Of a stretch of 64,000 nucleotides of DNA, positions 42,113 through 50,558 are shown piece after piece. The stretch's first letter is position 1. The number at the start of each line of letters is the position of its first letter. The translations under genes and the position numbers were made by a program. This stretch comes from Streptomyces sp. CT34. GTDB lineage: Bacteria > Actinomycetota > Actinomycetes > Streptomycetales > Streptomycetaceae. Below the pieces are notes generated by a model. The model was not told the origin of the DNA. It did no database searches and was given only the letters and a program-made list of their open reading frames with translations. The DNA lies in assembly GCF_000805335.1 (NCBI RefSeq), contig NZ_KN708638.1:2862-66861 (forward strand). The letters run 5' to 3'.

Positions 42113-43384
42113 TCACTTCAGCGTCGTATGCGCCGCCACCGTCAGGATCGACCGTAGCTGCGCAATGATGTCCAGCCGGTTCCGCACGAACTGCGGATCC
42201 GTGATCCTTCCGGTCGCCGGATCGGTGTTGCCGGCGCCGAACTGGAGCACCGGTGTGTGCACGTGCCCGCCCGGCAGCGTGTCGTGCAGGCCCAGCCGGT
42301 CGCGCAGCAGGGTCGCGCGGTAGGCGATCTCATTGGAGAGGTAGTTGCCGCCGCCGCCCTCACGGGCCGTGGAGCCCGGGGTGGGGCCGCCGGGGCGTAC
42401 GACGGGTTCGGTGCTCCCTGCCGGGATCTCGGTCACCTCGGTGTGGTCGTAGGCCGGGAACCGGCCGGTGTGCGCGGTCACGATCGCCTTGTAGGGGAGG
42501 GTGGTCGTCGTCCACTGCGGCTGTGTGGCCGGGGCGGCGACCGGGATCGTCCCGGTGCTGCTGATGTTGTCGTTGTCGGGGGAGCCGCCACGCCAGGCCC
42601 CGTTCGTCCGCTCGACGTCGAAGCGGCCCACCCGGCCCTGGCTCACCGTCGTGTACAAGTCGACCTTCGGCAGGTACGGCGCCAGCGTCCGCTCCACCGT
42701 CCCCTCCGCGAAGTCCTGCCAGCGCACCGGGAACGTGACGGCCTCGATGCGGGCCGGACCGGAGTCGGTCTGGATCACCGTCCCGTCGAGAGCGAGCGCG
42801 ACGGCCCCGGACGGGTTGGAGATCCTGATGTCCCGGTCCAGTGTGAACGGGTCGAAGCCGGTGACGAGAATGCGCTTGATGCCCGTGGCGCGCGACGGGT
42901 AGCGGATGTCGGTCTGGCCGCGCGAGGTCCGCTCCAACTGGTCCAGCAGGGACGAGCGTTGCGCGTCACCGAGCCCGAAGCCCGGCTCCCACGTGCGCAC
43001 GTCCCGCGTCATCCCGAGCCGCGCCCAGTACAGCGGCCGGTCGTCGTCCCGGCCGAGGTCGCCGCCCGAGGGGCCCCGCCCCTGCGCCCGGTCGACGGCG
43101 CGCCGCCACAGCGCCGTACCGTCCCGTACGACGATGCCGCGGGCCTGCTCAAAGGAGTGCGCCCGGGTCAGGTCGCGGACGAAGTCCGCGTCCACGGAGT
43201 CGAATCCGGAGCGTCGCAGTATCTCCTGCGGCGCCGCCTTGTCGAGGCGCTGCTCCTCGACGGTCGGGGTCGGGGCGCCCTGAGCGGCCCGGGCCGCCGC
43301 CGTGGTCGCGGGTGCCGCCAGCCCCGCCAGCCCCGTCAGCAGGGCCATGCCGAGGATGCCGATCCGAACACGTAGGGAATTCAA
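42113..43384 (-). CDS. Secreted pyroglutamyl-peptidase (C15)-like protein with Cys-to-Ser change
   Basis: A 423-aa product; TTG 43384 has AAGGA upstream. A signal peptide (VRIGILGMALLTGLAGLAAP) precedes an N-terminal helical region and a C15-like domain from about residue 175. Its motifs are RILVTGFDPF, RISNPSGAVAL, VSQGRVGRFDVERTN, SPDNDNIS, NYLSNEIAY and GGHVHTPVL. In cytosolic pyroglutamyl peptidases the motif before the His is YxCN with the catalytic Cys; here it is YLSN. The Glu (VER) and His are kept. It may use Ser, have lost activity, or bind N-terminal pyroglutamate. Much longer than the usual about 215 aa. Confidence 0.8.
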   Translation of the reverse strand: MNSLRVRIGILGMALLTGLAGLAAPATTAAARAAQGAPTPTVEEQRLDKAAPQEILRRSGFDSVDADFVRDLTRAHSFEQARGIVVRDGTALWRRAVDRAQGRGPSGGDLGRDDDRPLYWARLGMTRDVRTWEPGFGLGDAQRSSLLDQLERTSRGQTDIRYPSRATGIKRILVTGFDPFTLDRDIRISNPSGAVALALDGTVIQTDSGPARIEAVTFPVRWQDFAEGTVERTLAPYLPKVDLYTTVSQGRVGRFDVERTNGAWRGGSPDNDNISSTGTIPVAAPATQPQWTTTTLPYKAIVTAHTGRFPAYDHTEVTEIPAGSTEPVVRPGGPTPGSTAREGGGGNYLSNEIAYRATLLRDRLGLHDTLPGGHVHTPVLQFGAGNTDPATGRITDPQFVRNRLDIIAQLRSILTVAAHTTLK

Positions 43385-43459
43385 GGGACTTGGGTCCTTC
43401 CGTCGCTGTGGGGGCGCGCGCACTGCCGGACCGCTGCAGTATCGCGTGACGGAAGTGGC

Positions 43460-44178
43460 CTACGCCATGGGGTGTGGCTCAGGAGCCTCGAACTCATACC
43501 GCAACCAGTAGAGATGGGCCGCCTTCACCATCAGCGTCACCTCGACGGTGAGTTCCGCCCTTGATCCGTCGGCGCTCCAGCGGCGAGGCGGCTCGCGCCG
43601 AGGCCGCGGTCGCGCGGCACGAGGACGAAGTCCCGGCCGTGCCGGTGACTCCGGTCGTGTGGCCCGCGCCCCGCCCGACCGCCGTCACCCCGGCCCCGGA
43701 GCCGGAGCCCGCCGACGTCAACGTAGACCAGGACCTGGTCCTCGAGGACCTCACCCGGGAGCAGGTCCTGGACTGGCGCAACCGCGCCTCCGCCGACCAT
43801 CAGCTGGTGTTCGACCACATCGGCCGGTACGGCGAGCACTCGGCACAGCGCCTGTTCACGCGTTGTCGCCTCGAGGTCGACAGTGAGCCCCGCCGTGGCC
43901 ACCACGTCCTGGATGAGAATGTCGGAGACGTCGGCCCGGTGGGGCGTTGCAGCGGTGTACGCGGTCGTCGTGATCACTCCTTGGCTGCGGGGACACACCG
44001 GTTCGCTGGGAAGGTCTTCCGGGACTTTTCGCGCAGCACAGGCGCCGCTTTGCACAATGCAGCAGCCCATCGCGCCGGGCAATTCTCCACGCCGGGCAGC
44101 ACTTTTCCGGCCTGGTGAGTTCAAGAGATGCTCCGCCTTGCGGACGGGCGGCGCAGCGGATATTCCGTGCCCTTCACG
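43460..44178. other. Fragmentary region between the peptidase gene and an IS
   Basis: Pieces of coding-like text appear on both strands without a complete gene. On the minus strand, 43460-43575 reads RAELTVEVTLMVKAAHLYWL to a natural stop, and about 43840-43940 reads SDILIQDVVATAGLTVDLEA. On the plus strand, 43561-43870 reads DQDLVLEDLTREQVLDWRNR and DHQLVFDHIGRYGEHSAQRL. They look like remnants of at least two genes, family unknown. Confidence 0.4.
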
Positions 44179-44653
44179 TTAGACGTCGTCTCATTTGGTG
44201 AGTCTGCGGTAGCGGATTCAGGCTGCAGGCGATGGCGGTGAAGGCTAGGAAGTGCTCGGCTTTGCGTTCGTAGCGGCGGTGGAGGCGGCGGCAGCCGGCG
44301 AGCCATGACATGGTGCGCTCGATGGTCCAGCGGTGCCGGCCCAGTCGGGTGGAGGACTCGATGCCCTTGCGGGCGATTCGGTGCCGGATGCCGCGTTTGC
44401 GGAGCCATCGACGCAGGTCGTCGTAGTCATAGCCCTTGTCCGCGTGCAGCTTGGCGGGGCGTCGTCTGCGCGGGCCGCGGCGGGAGCGAATGGGTGGGAT
44501 TCCGCGTACGAGGGGCTTGAGGGCCTGGCTGTCGTGGAGGTTGGCGCCGGAGATACCGATGGACACGGGTACACCGGTCCGCTCGGTAATCAAGTAGATC
44601 TTTGAGCCTTTCTTGCCCCGGTCGACAGGATTCGGACCTGTCAGTTCCCCCCT
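44174..44653 (-). CDS. IS5-family transposase, second frame (copy 2)
   Basis: The DDE domain continuation as in copy 1, with a few substitutions. The stop codon lies in flanking DNA at 44174-44176, two codons past the inverted repeat. Confidence 0.8.
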   Translation of the reverse strand, partial: RGELTGPNPVDRGKKGSKIYLITERTGVPVSIGISGANLHDSQALKPLVRGIPPIRSRRGPRRRRPAKLHADKGYDYDDLRRWLRKRGIRHRIARKGIESSTRLGRHRWTIERTMSWLAGCRRLHRRYERKAEHFLAFTAIACSLNPLPQTHQMRRRLT

Positions 44654-45032
44654 TTGAGGGCTCGCATGTTCACCGAGTCGATCGCGCAGCGCGACCAGTC
44701 CAGATCACCGCGCGAGCCCCGCTCATCAAGGATCAGCCGGTGTAGCTTCGCCCAGACGCGGGCAGCGGACCACTCGGTGAAGCGTCGGTGCGCGGTCGGT
44801 CCCGACGGCCCGAAGACCGGCGGCAACTGCCGCCAGGTGCAGCCCGTTGTGGCCACAAAGATGATCGCCGCGAGTACCTCGCGGTCACCGTATCGGCGCC
44901 GGCCCCCACCCTGCGGCCGTGACGGAGTAGGCGGCACCACCCGCTGGAACACGTCGTACAACTCGTCCGGCACCAAACGCTCCTCAATCAGCACGAGTCA
45001 AGGCTACCAACAAGACCAAATGAGACGACGTC
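44182..45032 (-). mobile_element. IS5-family element, copy 2 (851 bp)
   Basis: Same length, ends and gene as copy 1 but inverted, with a TTA duplication at 44179-44181 and 45033-45035. Only a handful of base differences from copy 1 are visible, for example VERLV/EERLV and RRHERK/RRYERK. The right-hand TTA is also the outer edge of the adjacent 892-bp element, so this copy inserted at the tip of that element. Confidence 0.92.
44641..44994 (-). CDS. IS5-family transposase, first frame (copy 2)
   Basis: The counterpart of the frame at 38645-38998 with one substitution at the fourth residue. It ends at the same TGA after the same six-G run, so the frame break is conserved between copies and points to programmed frameshifting. 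Confidence 0.85.
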   Translation of the reverse strand: MLIEERLVPDELYDVFQRVVPPTPSRPQGGGRRRYGDREVLAAIIFVATTGCTWRQLPPVFGPSGPTAHRRFTEWSAARVWAKLHRLILDERGSRGDLDWSRCAIDSVNMRALKGGN

Positions 45033-45035
45033 TTA

Positions 45036-45927
45036 GAGCTCCTAACGCAACACCGGTAGCCGTGTCCTTCGGACGGTTGTGTCGGTTGCTTGGATATGGG
45101 CAAGCGGAACCCTCAACCATGGCTGGTTGATGATGAGTTGTGGTCGAGAATCGAGCCGTTGCTGCCATCGTCACCTGATGGTGAGCGGCGGCCGGGACGC
45201 AAGAAGGCGCTGGAGGACCGCAAGGTGCTGTGCGGCATCTTGTTCGTCCTCTACACAGGTATCCAGTGGGAATGGCTGCCTGGTGAGCTCGGGTTCGGCT
45301 CGGGGATGACCTGCTGGCGGCGGCTGCGGGACTGGAACGACGCCCGGGTGTGGCAACGGCTGCACGAGGTGTTGCTGGACGAGCTGCGGGCCACCGACCG
45401 TCGGACCTGTCGCGGGCGGTGATCGACAGCTCCCACGTACGGGCGCTCAAGGGCGGCCCAAAACCGGACGGAGCCCGGTCGATCGGGGCCGGCCGGGCTC
45501 CCAGCACCACGTGATCTGCGACGCCACCGGCATCCCGCTGGCTGTGACACTGACTGGCGGAAACCGCAACGATGTCACCCAGCTGATGCCCTTGCTGGCA
45601 GCGGTCCCGCCCATCCGAGGCAAACGCGGCCGGCCCCGCCAGCGGCCGAAGGAGATCTATGCCGACCGCGGCTACGATCACGACTGCTACCGCCGCCAGG
45701 TCCGGACGAAGGGCGTCAAGCCGGTCATCGCCCGACGAGGTACCGACCACGGCTCCGGGCTCGGAACCAAGCGGTGGGTCGTGGAACAGACGATCGCGCT
45801 GCTGCACTGGTTCGGCCGCCTGCGCATCCGATGGGAAACCCGAGACGACATTCACGAAGCGTTCCTCAAACTCGCCTGCTCGCTCATCCGCTGGCGACGC
45901 CTGCGAACCGTGTTGCGTTAGGAGCTC
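45036..45927 (+). mobile_element. IS5-like element of 892 bp
   Basis: The ends are perfect inverted repeats, GAGCTCCTAACGCAACAC and its reverse complement. They extend to 21 bp if the flanking TTA/TAA is included, so the exact target duplication cannot be fixed. It carries a transposase in several frames. The left tip abuts copy 2 of the 851-bp IS. Confidence 0.88.
45090..45921 (+). pseudogene. Transposase of the 892-bp element, broken frame
   Basis: The first frame (45090-45422) reads WLVDDELWSRIEPLLPSSPD and GIQWEWLPGELGFGSGMTCW. A shift near 45405 is needed to reach DLSRAVIDSSHVRALKGG, with the first Asp. A further -1 shift at CCCAAAA (near 45457) reaches GRSPVDRGRPGSQHHVICDA, YADRGYDHD and VEQTIALLHWFGRLR. 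CCCAAAA is a canonical -1 slippery heptamer in the correct phase, so the second shift may be programmed. The first has no such signal and is probably a mutation, which would make this copy non-autonomous. Confidence 0.75.
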
Positions 45928-46008
45928 TAAGTGACACCGATCTCGTAGCGCGTGGCGTCCATGCCCGTTGCCAGGCACTTCTTCGTGTAGGTCTCGACCG
46001 TCCGCAGT
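45927..46008 (-). pseudogene. Gene tail cut by the 892-bp element
   Basis: About 26 codons on the minus strand (TLRTVETYTKKCLATGMDAT, then RYEIGVT) run into the end of the insertion element, where a stop arises at the junction. The remainder of the gene is not found on the other side. Confidence 0.4.
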
Positions 46009-46694
46009 GTGCTGCACCACCGGCGTGGTCCTCTCCCTGACCCGACACCGGGAGTTGGGCGCTGACCTCATCGCCGCCGGATCGATCCCTGGGAGGAGGC
46101 ATCCAGATCAACCTCCCCTCCCGGAAGTAGGGCACAGGGCTCTCTGCCGCCGGGCTCACCCCGTCCGGCGGCAGAGGCCGGCCTCAGCCGAGTGGCCCTT
46201 GCTCGTACCGCGTTGCGCCGGGTCGGCTCAGCCCGGTGGAACACCCAAGGCCTCTGGGGTGCAACGGGCCGTTACCGTGTGAACGGCACCGGCCCGGCCG
46301 GCAGGCGGCACGGCGCGGTCACGCGCAAGGGGCCGGCATTCTCCCGGACCTATGGGTGCCGTTATCGAACGGCGAACCAACCGACATGTCGTCGCGTCCG
46401 AGCGGTTCTGCTGCCAGGCAGCTCACGATTTCATCGTCATTCCAGCGGCGTTCGTCATGGTTGGTAATGCAACGCAGCAACTGCGGTTGTCGTGCGTACC
46501 GTACGGGGCGGCACGGCCGCCACCTTCAACCCGGCGCCGGGTGTACGGCCCACTCCGAACGTTTCCTTCGTCGGAGTCGACCCGTGCAAGAGCGGGAGAG
46601 CGATCGACTTCAACCAAAGCATCGTTAGCCGACACGATCGTCGAGCAAATCTGGATAAGCTTGCTCGCTCCGACTCGAATAGGAGTTAGGTCTC
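46009..46694. other. No convincing gene
   Basis: About 690 bp upstream of a secreted-protein gene. Several overlapping frames exist, but none shows sustained coding character or a start with a ribosome site. The last 60 bp, more A+T-rich, should contain the promoter of the next gene. Confidence 0.4.
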
Positions 46695-47078
46695 ATGAAA
46701 AAACGTCTCTTGCTGGGTCTCGTTACGGCCACTGTGGCCGCCTCCACATTGGCCACCGTGCCTGCGACTGCGGCTAACGCAACCGGTCCCCGCAACTCGC
46801 CCGCTCCAGCCGTGGCCCCGGCCGGAGACGGTGCCTGCGATCTGGGATATGTGTGCGGATGGCAAAACCCCTCCTTCGAAAAGCCGCGGAATCTATACAC
46901 CACGACACCCACAGATTGCGTCAATACGGCGGCCGTGGTGCAATCCATAACCAATGCGACCGGGAGGCCACTGCGGGTGTGGAGTGATTCCAACTGCACG
47001 GGGGCTAGCGAAGTGGTAGATCCGAACAAATCCGTTGGGGATTTCAACTACACGATCTATTCGGTTTCCAACGCATAG
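46695..47078 (+). CDS. Secreted I36-like small protein
   Basis: A 127-aa product from ATG 46695 (TAGGAG upstream). A signal peptide (MKKRLLLGLVTATVAASTLA, cleavage near TAANA) and a Pro-rich linker precede a domain with CDLGYVCGWQNPSFEKPRNL, TDCVNTAAVVQSITNATGRP and LRVWSDSNCTGASEVVDPNK. The four spaced Cys and the W/Y-rich strand order match the peptidase-inhibitor I36 family. It is a second member in this window besides the one at 28880-29269. Confidence 0.8.
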   Translation: MKKRLLLGLVTATVAASTLATVPATAANATGPRNSPAPAVAPAGDGACDLGYVCGWQNPSFEKPRNLYTTTPTDCVNTAAVVQSITNATGRPLRVWSDSNCTGASEVVDPNKSVGDFNYTIYSVSNA

Positions 47079-47156
47079 CTCGGGGCAGGCGAGCAGACCA
47101 TCGGATACACCCCGCACACGACCAGGCCGCCGATGAGTACATCTGACGAGGGGTGA

Positions 47157-47744
47157 TCAGGCGGCCCAGCCGACGGAGGAGACGTAGGTGTAGGCGTCCC
47201 AGTCGGTCCCGAGACCGCCTTGGATGATGTCGTCCCAGATCGCCTCCAGCTCCCGCGCGTCATGGGCGATCCAGGCATCGACGGCCCGGTCCCAGACCGT
47301 GCCACGGACGTTGATGGAGCGGGTTTCGACGTCACGGCGGTGGCGGGGGTCGACCTGGGACTGGTCAGCCGGGTCGATCTCAATACGGGTACCGCGCCCC
47401 CGATTGGCCAGCCGGCGCTTGAGATCGGCAACCACGTTCCGGCGCCGAAGATTCCAGTAGGCATTGTCGAGGCGAGCCAAGTTGGCCTTGCTGGGGGTGC
47501 GTTCCTCGGCGAGCCAGGCGATCAGGGTGCGGGGACGAACATGGATGCCGGCGCGGTCCATGGCCTCGTAGCCGGCATCGGAGGCGGTCAGGTAGCGCAG
47601 GCGGGCCGCCAAGCCGCGTTCCGACGTCACGGACGATTCGATTCCGGTGACCATCTTGTCGATGCCCTCGGCCACGCAGACCCAGCCGGGCAGCGCCCTG
47701 GCACCGTAATGGCCGATCCTACGCCAACGGGAATCCTGGGCCAT
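47157..47744 (-). CDS. Tpg-like (terminal protein-like) DNA-binding protein
   Basis: A 195-aa protein whose ATG shares one base with the stop of the Tap-like gene. After an N-terminal region it reads GLAARLRYLTASDAGYEAMD and then an HTH (IHVRPRTLIAWLAEERTPSK), followed by ANLARLDNAYWNLRRRNVVA and the basic DLKRRLANRGRGTR. This parallels telomere terminal protein Tpg (about 185 aa: R-FL region, HTH, then basic helix) in size, order and gene position after tap, but it is clearly divergent from chromosomal Tpg. Tpg primes end-patching of linear Streptomyces replicons and is covalently bound to the 5' ends. The assignment is inference from context and pattern. Confidence 0.6.
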   Translation of the reverse strand: MAQDSRWRRIGHYGARALPGWVCVAEGIDKMVTGIESSVTSERGLAARLRYLTASDAGYEAMDRAGIHVRPRTLIAWLAEERTPSKANLARLDNAYWNLRRRNVVADLKRRLANRGRGTRIEIDPADQSQVDPRHRRDVETRSINVRGTVWDRAVDAWIAHDARELEAIWDDIIQGGLGTDWDAYTYVSSVGWAA

Positions 47745-49447
47745 CAGCGCGCCACCTGGCCGACGGTGTACTCACCCGAGGCTTTCGCGTCGCTGTGCTT
47801 GACCTTCATCTGGGCCAGGCCTCGGCCTTCGGAGAAGACCTGGCGCCAGTCGCCGGTGACGTGCAGTTCGTCGGTGCCCATCATGGCGATGACCTCCAGG
47901 CCGGCCTGGTGGGCCTTGTAGGCCTTGCCCCAGAGGTTGGCGTATGCCTGGCTGTGGATGATGTGCATCCAGTCCGGCCGCTGGATCTCGCGGTTGTGGA
48001 TCGACTCCCCCATCGTCGAAACGAACTTCGAATACATCGCCTTCACATAGCCCTCGGTGATCGTGTCCTCCTGCGCGAGGGCGGTCTCGCGAGCTGCGGC
48101 CAGGACCTTGCGCAGGGCGTCGAGGAAGTTCTCCGTCGCACCCGACGTCCACGACTCGTGAACGGTCGGGGAGGCGATCAGCCCGTATTTCGGGCCGGAC
48201 AGGCGCAGCAGGAGGCGGAGGGTTGCGTCGGTGATCCACAGGGCGCCGGGTTCTTCACGGTCGCCGAGGGGGTCGGGCAGGTGCGGATGATGCCATTCGG
48301 CGGGGGTGATCAGGTGGACACCGGACCGCTTCGGGTCCACGCCGTCGCTGCCGGTGTAGTGCTCCAACTTCCCGATCGGCAGCCAGCACTTGAGGGCGGA
48401 GAGATAGGCGGCGTTGGCGTCGAGGGCTGTGACGCGGATGTCGCCGGGGGCTTTGAGGGAGTAGTGGGGGTGGTGGAAGTTGGGACGGGCCTCCCAGATC
48501 TGGCCCGGCTCCCGCTTCGACGGCTTGTGCAGGATGTCCGGCAGGGACGGATAGGCGGTGTACTGATAGCGGGCGGTGGCCCGGGTCTCGTCGAACATCG
48601 CCATGACGTCAGGGATGGCGCGCTTGATCAGGGCCTGCAGCGCGGCGTCGGCGTCGCCCTCGGCGCGCTCCAACTCCTCGTGCACGGCGCGGGTGATGAG
48701 GCCGGTGGTCTCCGCCTGAGCGCGGGCCGCTGACTTCGCTCGGCGCTGCGGACGCGACGGTACTCGAGCCGGTGCCTGCGAAGGCAATTCCGGTGCGACC
48801 GTGGCCGGGGCCGGGGAGCCGGCGTACTGGGGTACGTCGGTTGCCGGAGGCGTAGCGGTGGGAGGTTGGCACATCGCACCGGGGTGGAGGGAGCGGCCGT
48901 CGGTGGCCTTGAAGGGGGTCACCACGCCGCAGCGGATGCACGCCTCCGGCTCGCCCTGCACCACCAGGCCGTCCGCACGCCACGCCGTCTGCGGCAGCTG
49001 AGAGGCAGTCACGGGCGCCTGCGGAACCGGGGACTTGGACAGGTCGAGGCCGGACGGATGCTGCTGGTGCTCGGTCGCCGGTGCCATGCCGACAGTGTCA
49101 GTCGCGCCAGTAGCACCGGCTTCGGGCGCCGGTGCGGCGGCGCCTTCCGGCCGGACATCCGTCGTCGGAGCCGGCGGTGGGGAGGGTGCCGGGAAGCGGT
49201 GGGCGAGGCCGTCGAGCAACTTGCGGTACGCCTCCAGACGCTGTCCCTTGGGCTCGGCGCGGCCCGCCTCCCACGCCTGGATGCTCTGGACCCGCACCCC
49301 CAGGGCCTGGGCGACGGAAGCCTCGGTCAGACCAGCTGCCTCGCGCAAGCGGACCCGCTCGGGCGGGGCGGGCAGCAACGTGTTGTCGTCGACAGCTTGA
49401 AGGAGCGAGTCGATGGCGTCGAACAATCCCCGCGGCTGATCGGTCAT
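47744..49447 (-). CDS. Telomere-associated protein, Tap-like
   Basis: A 567-aa protein starting at ATG 49447 behind AGGAGAGAAG. The N-terminus has an XRE-type HTH (RLREAAGLTEASVAQALGVR, SIQAWEAGRAEPKG), then a long Pro/Ala-rich linker containing a Cys-x-x-Cys zinc-like site (CIRCGVV). The C-terminal domain has TALDANAAYLSALKCWLP, ALWITDATLRLLLRLSGPKY and RPDWMHIIHSQAYANLWGKA. These are features of Tap, which binds 3' telomere overhangs and recruits the terminal protein. It is somewhat shorter than chromosomal Tap (about 740 aa). Coupled to the Tpg-like gene. Its presence indicates a linear plasmid or chromosome-end origin. Confidence 0.75.
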   Translation of the reverse strand: MTDQPRGLFDAIDSLLQAVDDNTLLPAPPERVRLREAAGLTEASVAQALGVRVQSIQAWEAGRAEPKGQRLEAYRKLLDGLAHRFPAPSPPPAPTTDVRPEGAAAPAPEAGATGATDTVGMAPATEHQQHPSGLDLSKSPVPQAPVTASQLPQTAWRADGLVVQGEPEACIRCGVVTPFKATDGRSLHPGAMCQPPTATPPATDVPQYAGSPAPATVAPELPSQAPARVPSRPQRRAKSAARAQAETTGLITRAVHEELERAEGDADAALQALIKRAIPDVMAMFDETRATARYQYTAYPSLPDILHKPSKREPGQIWEARPNFHHPHYSLKAPGDIRVTALDANAAYLSALKCWLPIGKLEHYTGSDGVDPKRSGVHLITPAEWHHPHLPDPLGDREEPGALWITDATLRLLLRLSGPKYGLIASPTVHESWTSGATENFLDALRKVLAAARETALAQEDTITEGYVKAMYSKFVSTMGESIHNREIQRPDWMHIIHSQAYANLWGKAYKAHQAGLEVIAMMGTDELHVTGDWRQVFSEGRGLAQMKVKHSDAKASGEYTVGQVAR

Positions 49448-49461
49448 CTGCTGCTTCTCTC

Positions 49462-49842
49462 CTATCGGATGCCCTGGCGGATCTCTTCGAGACGGGTGGT
49501 CAGCCGCTGATAGCGCTGCGAGGCGGCCTGGGAGGAGTTGAAACCCTGGTGCCGGGAGATCTGCTTCCAGTCCATCCCGCAACGCCGCGCCTCCACCACC
49601 ACCTGCGCCTCCAACTGGTCCAGCGCCAGGCGCATCTGATCGAACAGACTCAGCGCCGCGGCCACCTCATCTGTCATGTCCCCCTGCTTGCCGTCGTTTT
49701 GCCGCCGGTCGGCGGCAGCTGCCAGCAGTCGACCCAGCAAGGCGGCATCCTGCTCCAGATCGCAGGCGGGAGACTCGGCGGCGGGATCGTCCGATAGCGC
49801 GGCCAGCCGCCGGCGAGCTGCTTCCCGAGAGTCTGCTGACAT
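49462..49842 (-). CDS. Small HTH protein upstream of tap
   Basis: A 126-aa protein from ATG 49842 (GAGGTAGGG upstream; GTG 49851 possible). The C-terminal half reads like a sigma-region-4/HTH segment (VVVEARRCGMDWKQISRHQG, FNSSQAASQRYQRL). It lies 14 nt before the Tap-like gene on the same strand, so it is the first gene of a three-gene telomere operon and might regulate it. Confidence 0.65.
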   Translation of the reverse strand: MSADSREAARRRLAALSDDPAAESPACDLEQDAALLGRLLAAAADRRQNDGKQGDMTDEVAAALSLFDQMRLALDQLEAQVVVEARRCGMDWKQISRHQGFNSSQAASQRYQRLTTRLEEIRQGIR

Positions 49843-49953
49843 ACGGGCCACCCTACCTCAAACACACAACGAAACAACAGAAAGTTGTTTCGTTCGCGAA
49901 GCAGGTCGACCAGCTCGTCCTGTGCCGGAAAACCGTCACCGCCACTCGCCCGG

Positions 49954-50411
49954 TCAAGACTTCGCGGACGCCGCCGCAGGTGGGTGCAGCTTCTCCATTC
50001 CGGCGTAGGTGTCGATGAAGCGGTGATCGCAGTGGCGCAGCAGATGCGCGAGGTCGTCCAGTTCGGCGTGGTGCACCACAACCGGGTCCGCCTGGGTGGT
50101 GCGGTGCAGGTGGACCAAGACCGCACAGGCCGGTCCCGATCCGGTGGGCGCGCAGAATCGTCAACTGGCATGCATCAGCAGCCGGCAGGGCAGCATGCAC
50201 CGCACGCTCCTGCTCCTGCCGGGTCGCGCGAAGCCCCCTCGACCGCGCGGTGGTGGTGCCGCCGAATGCCTGGAGGATGTCGTGCCACAGACAGCGGCCG
50301 GCAGAGGTGATGGAGGTGACCGTGGGGGAACACGACGCCTCCGGCCGCCGGATCATGCCAGGCCAGAGCGGCCCGGGTGAACCTCACATCGTCACCGCGG
50401 TCCAGGACCAC
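49954..50411 (-). pseudogene. Hypothetical gene broken by two frameshifts
   Basis: Three frames contribute consecutive coding text. From GTG 50411: VLDRGDDVRFTRAALAWHDP and GGVVFPHGHLHHLCRPL. Then one frame over: ARSRGLRATRQEQERAVHAA and ADACQLTILRAHRIGTGLC. Then VLVHLHRTTQADPVVVHHAE and LLRHCDHRFIDTYAGMEKL to a stop at 49954. An intact ancestor of about 150 codons is implied. Function unknown. Confidence 0.55.
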
Positions 50412-50558
50412 GGTGCAGGGCGGCTGCCCCCTGCTGTGCAGCGTCTGTGGATCCGGCAGCCGGGGAACAGGCGGCGCCGACGCCGTAATGGGATGACAAG
50501 GGTTCGGTCAGAGTTCGGGGCAGGCCCGCCGGCGGCGTCACCAGGTACATCATCACTG

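Noticed and set aside
43537..44124. A single gene covering 43537-44124 on either strand
   Set aside because: Both strands carry short coding-like pieces, and neither gives a consistent full-length protein, so the region is described as fragments.
38607..45032. Composite transposon bounded by the two inverted 851-bp IS copies
   Set aside because: Each copy has its own 3-bp duplication (TAA and TTA), and the outer flanks do not match, so the copies inserted separately.
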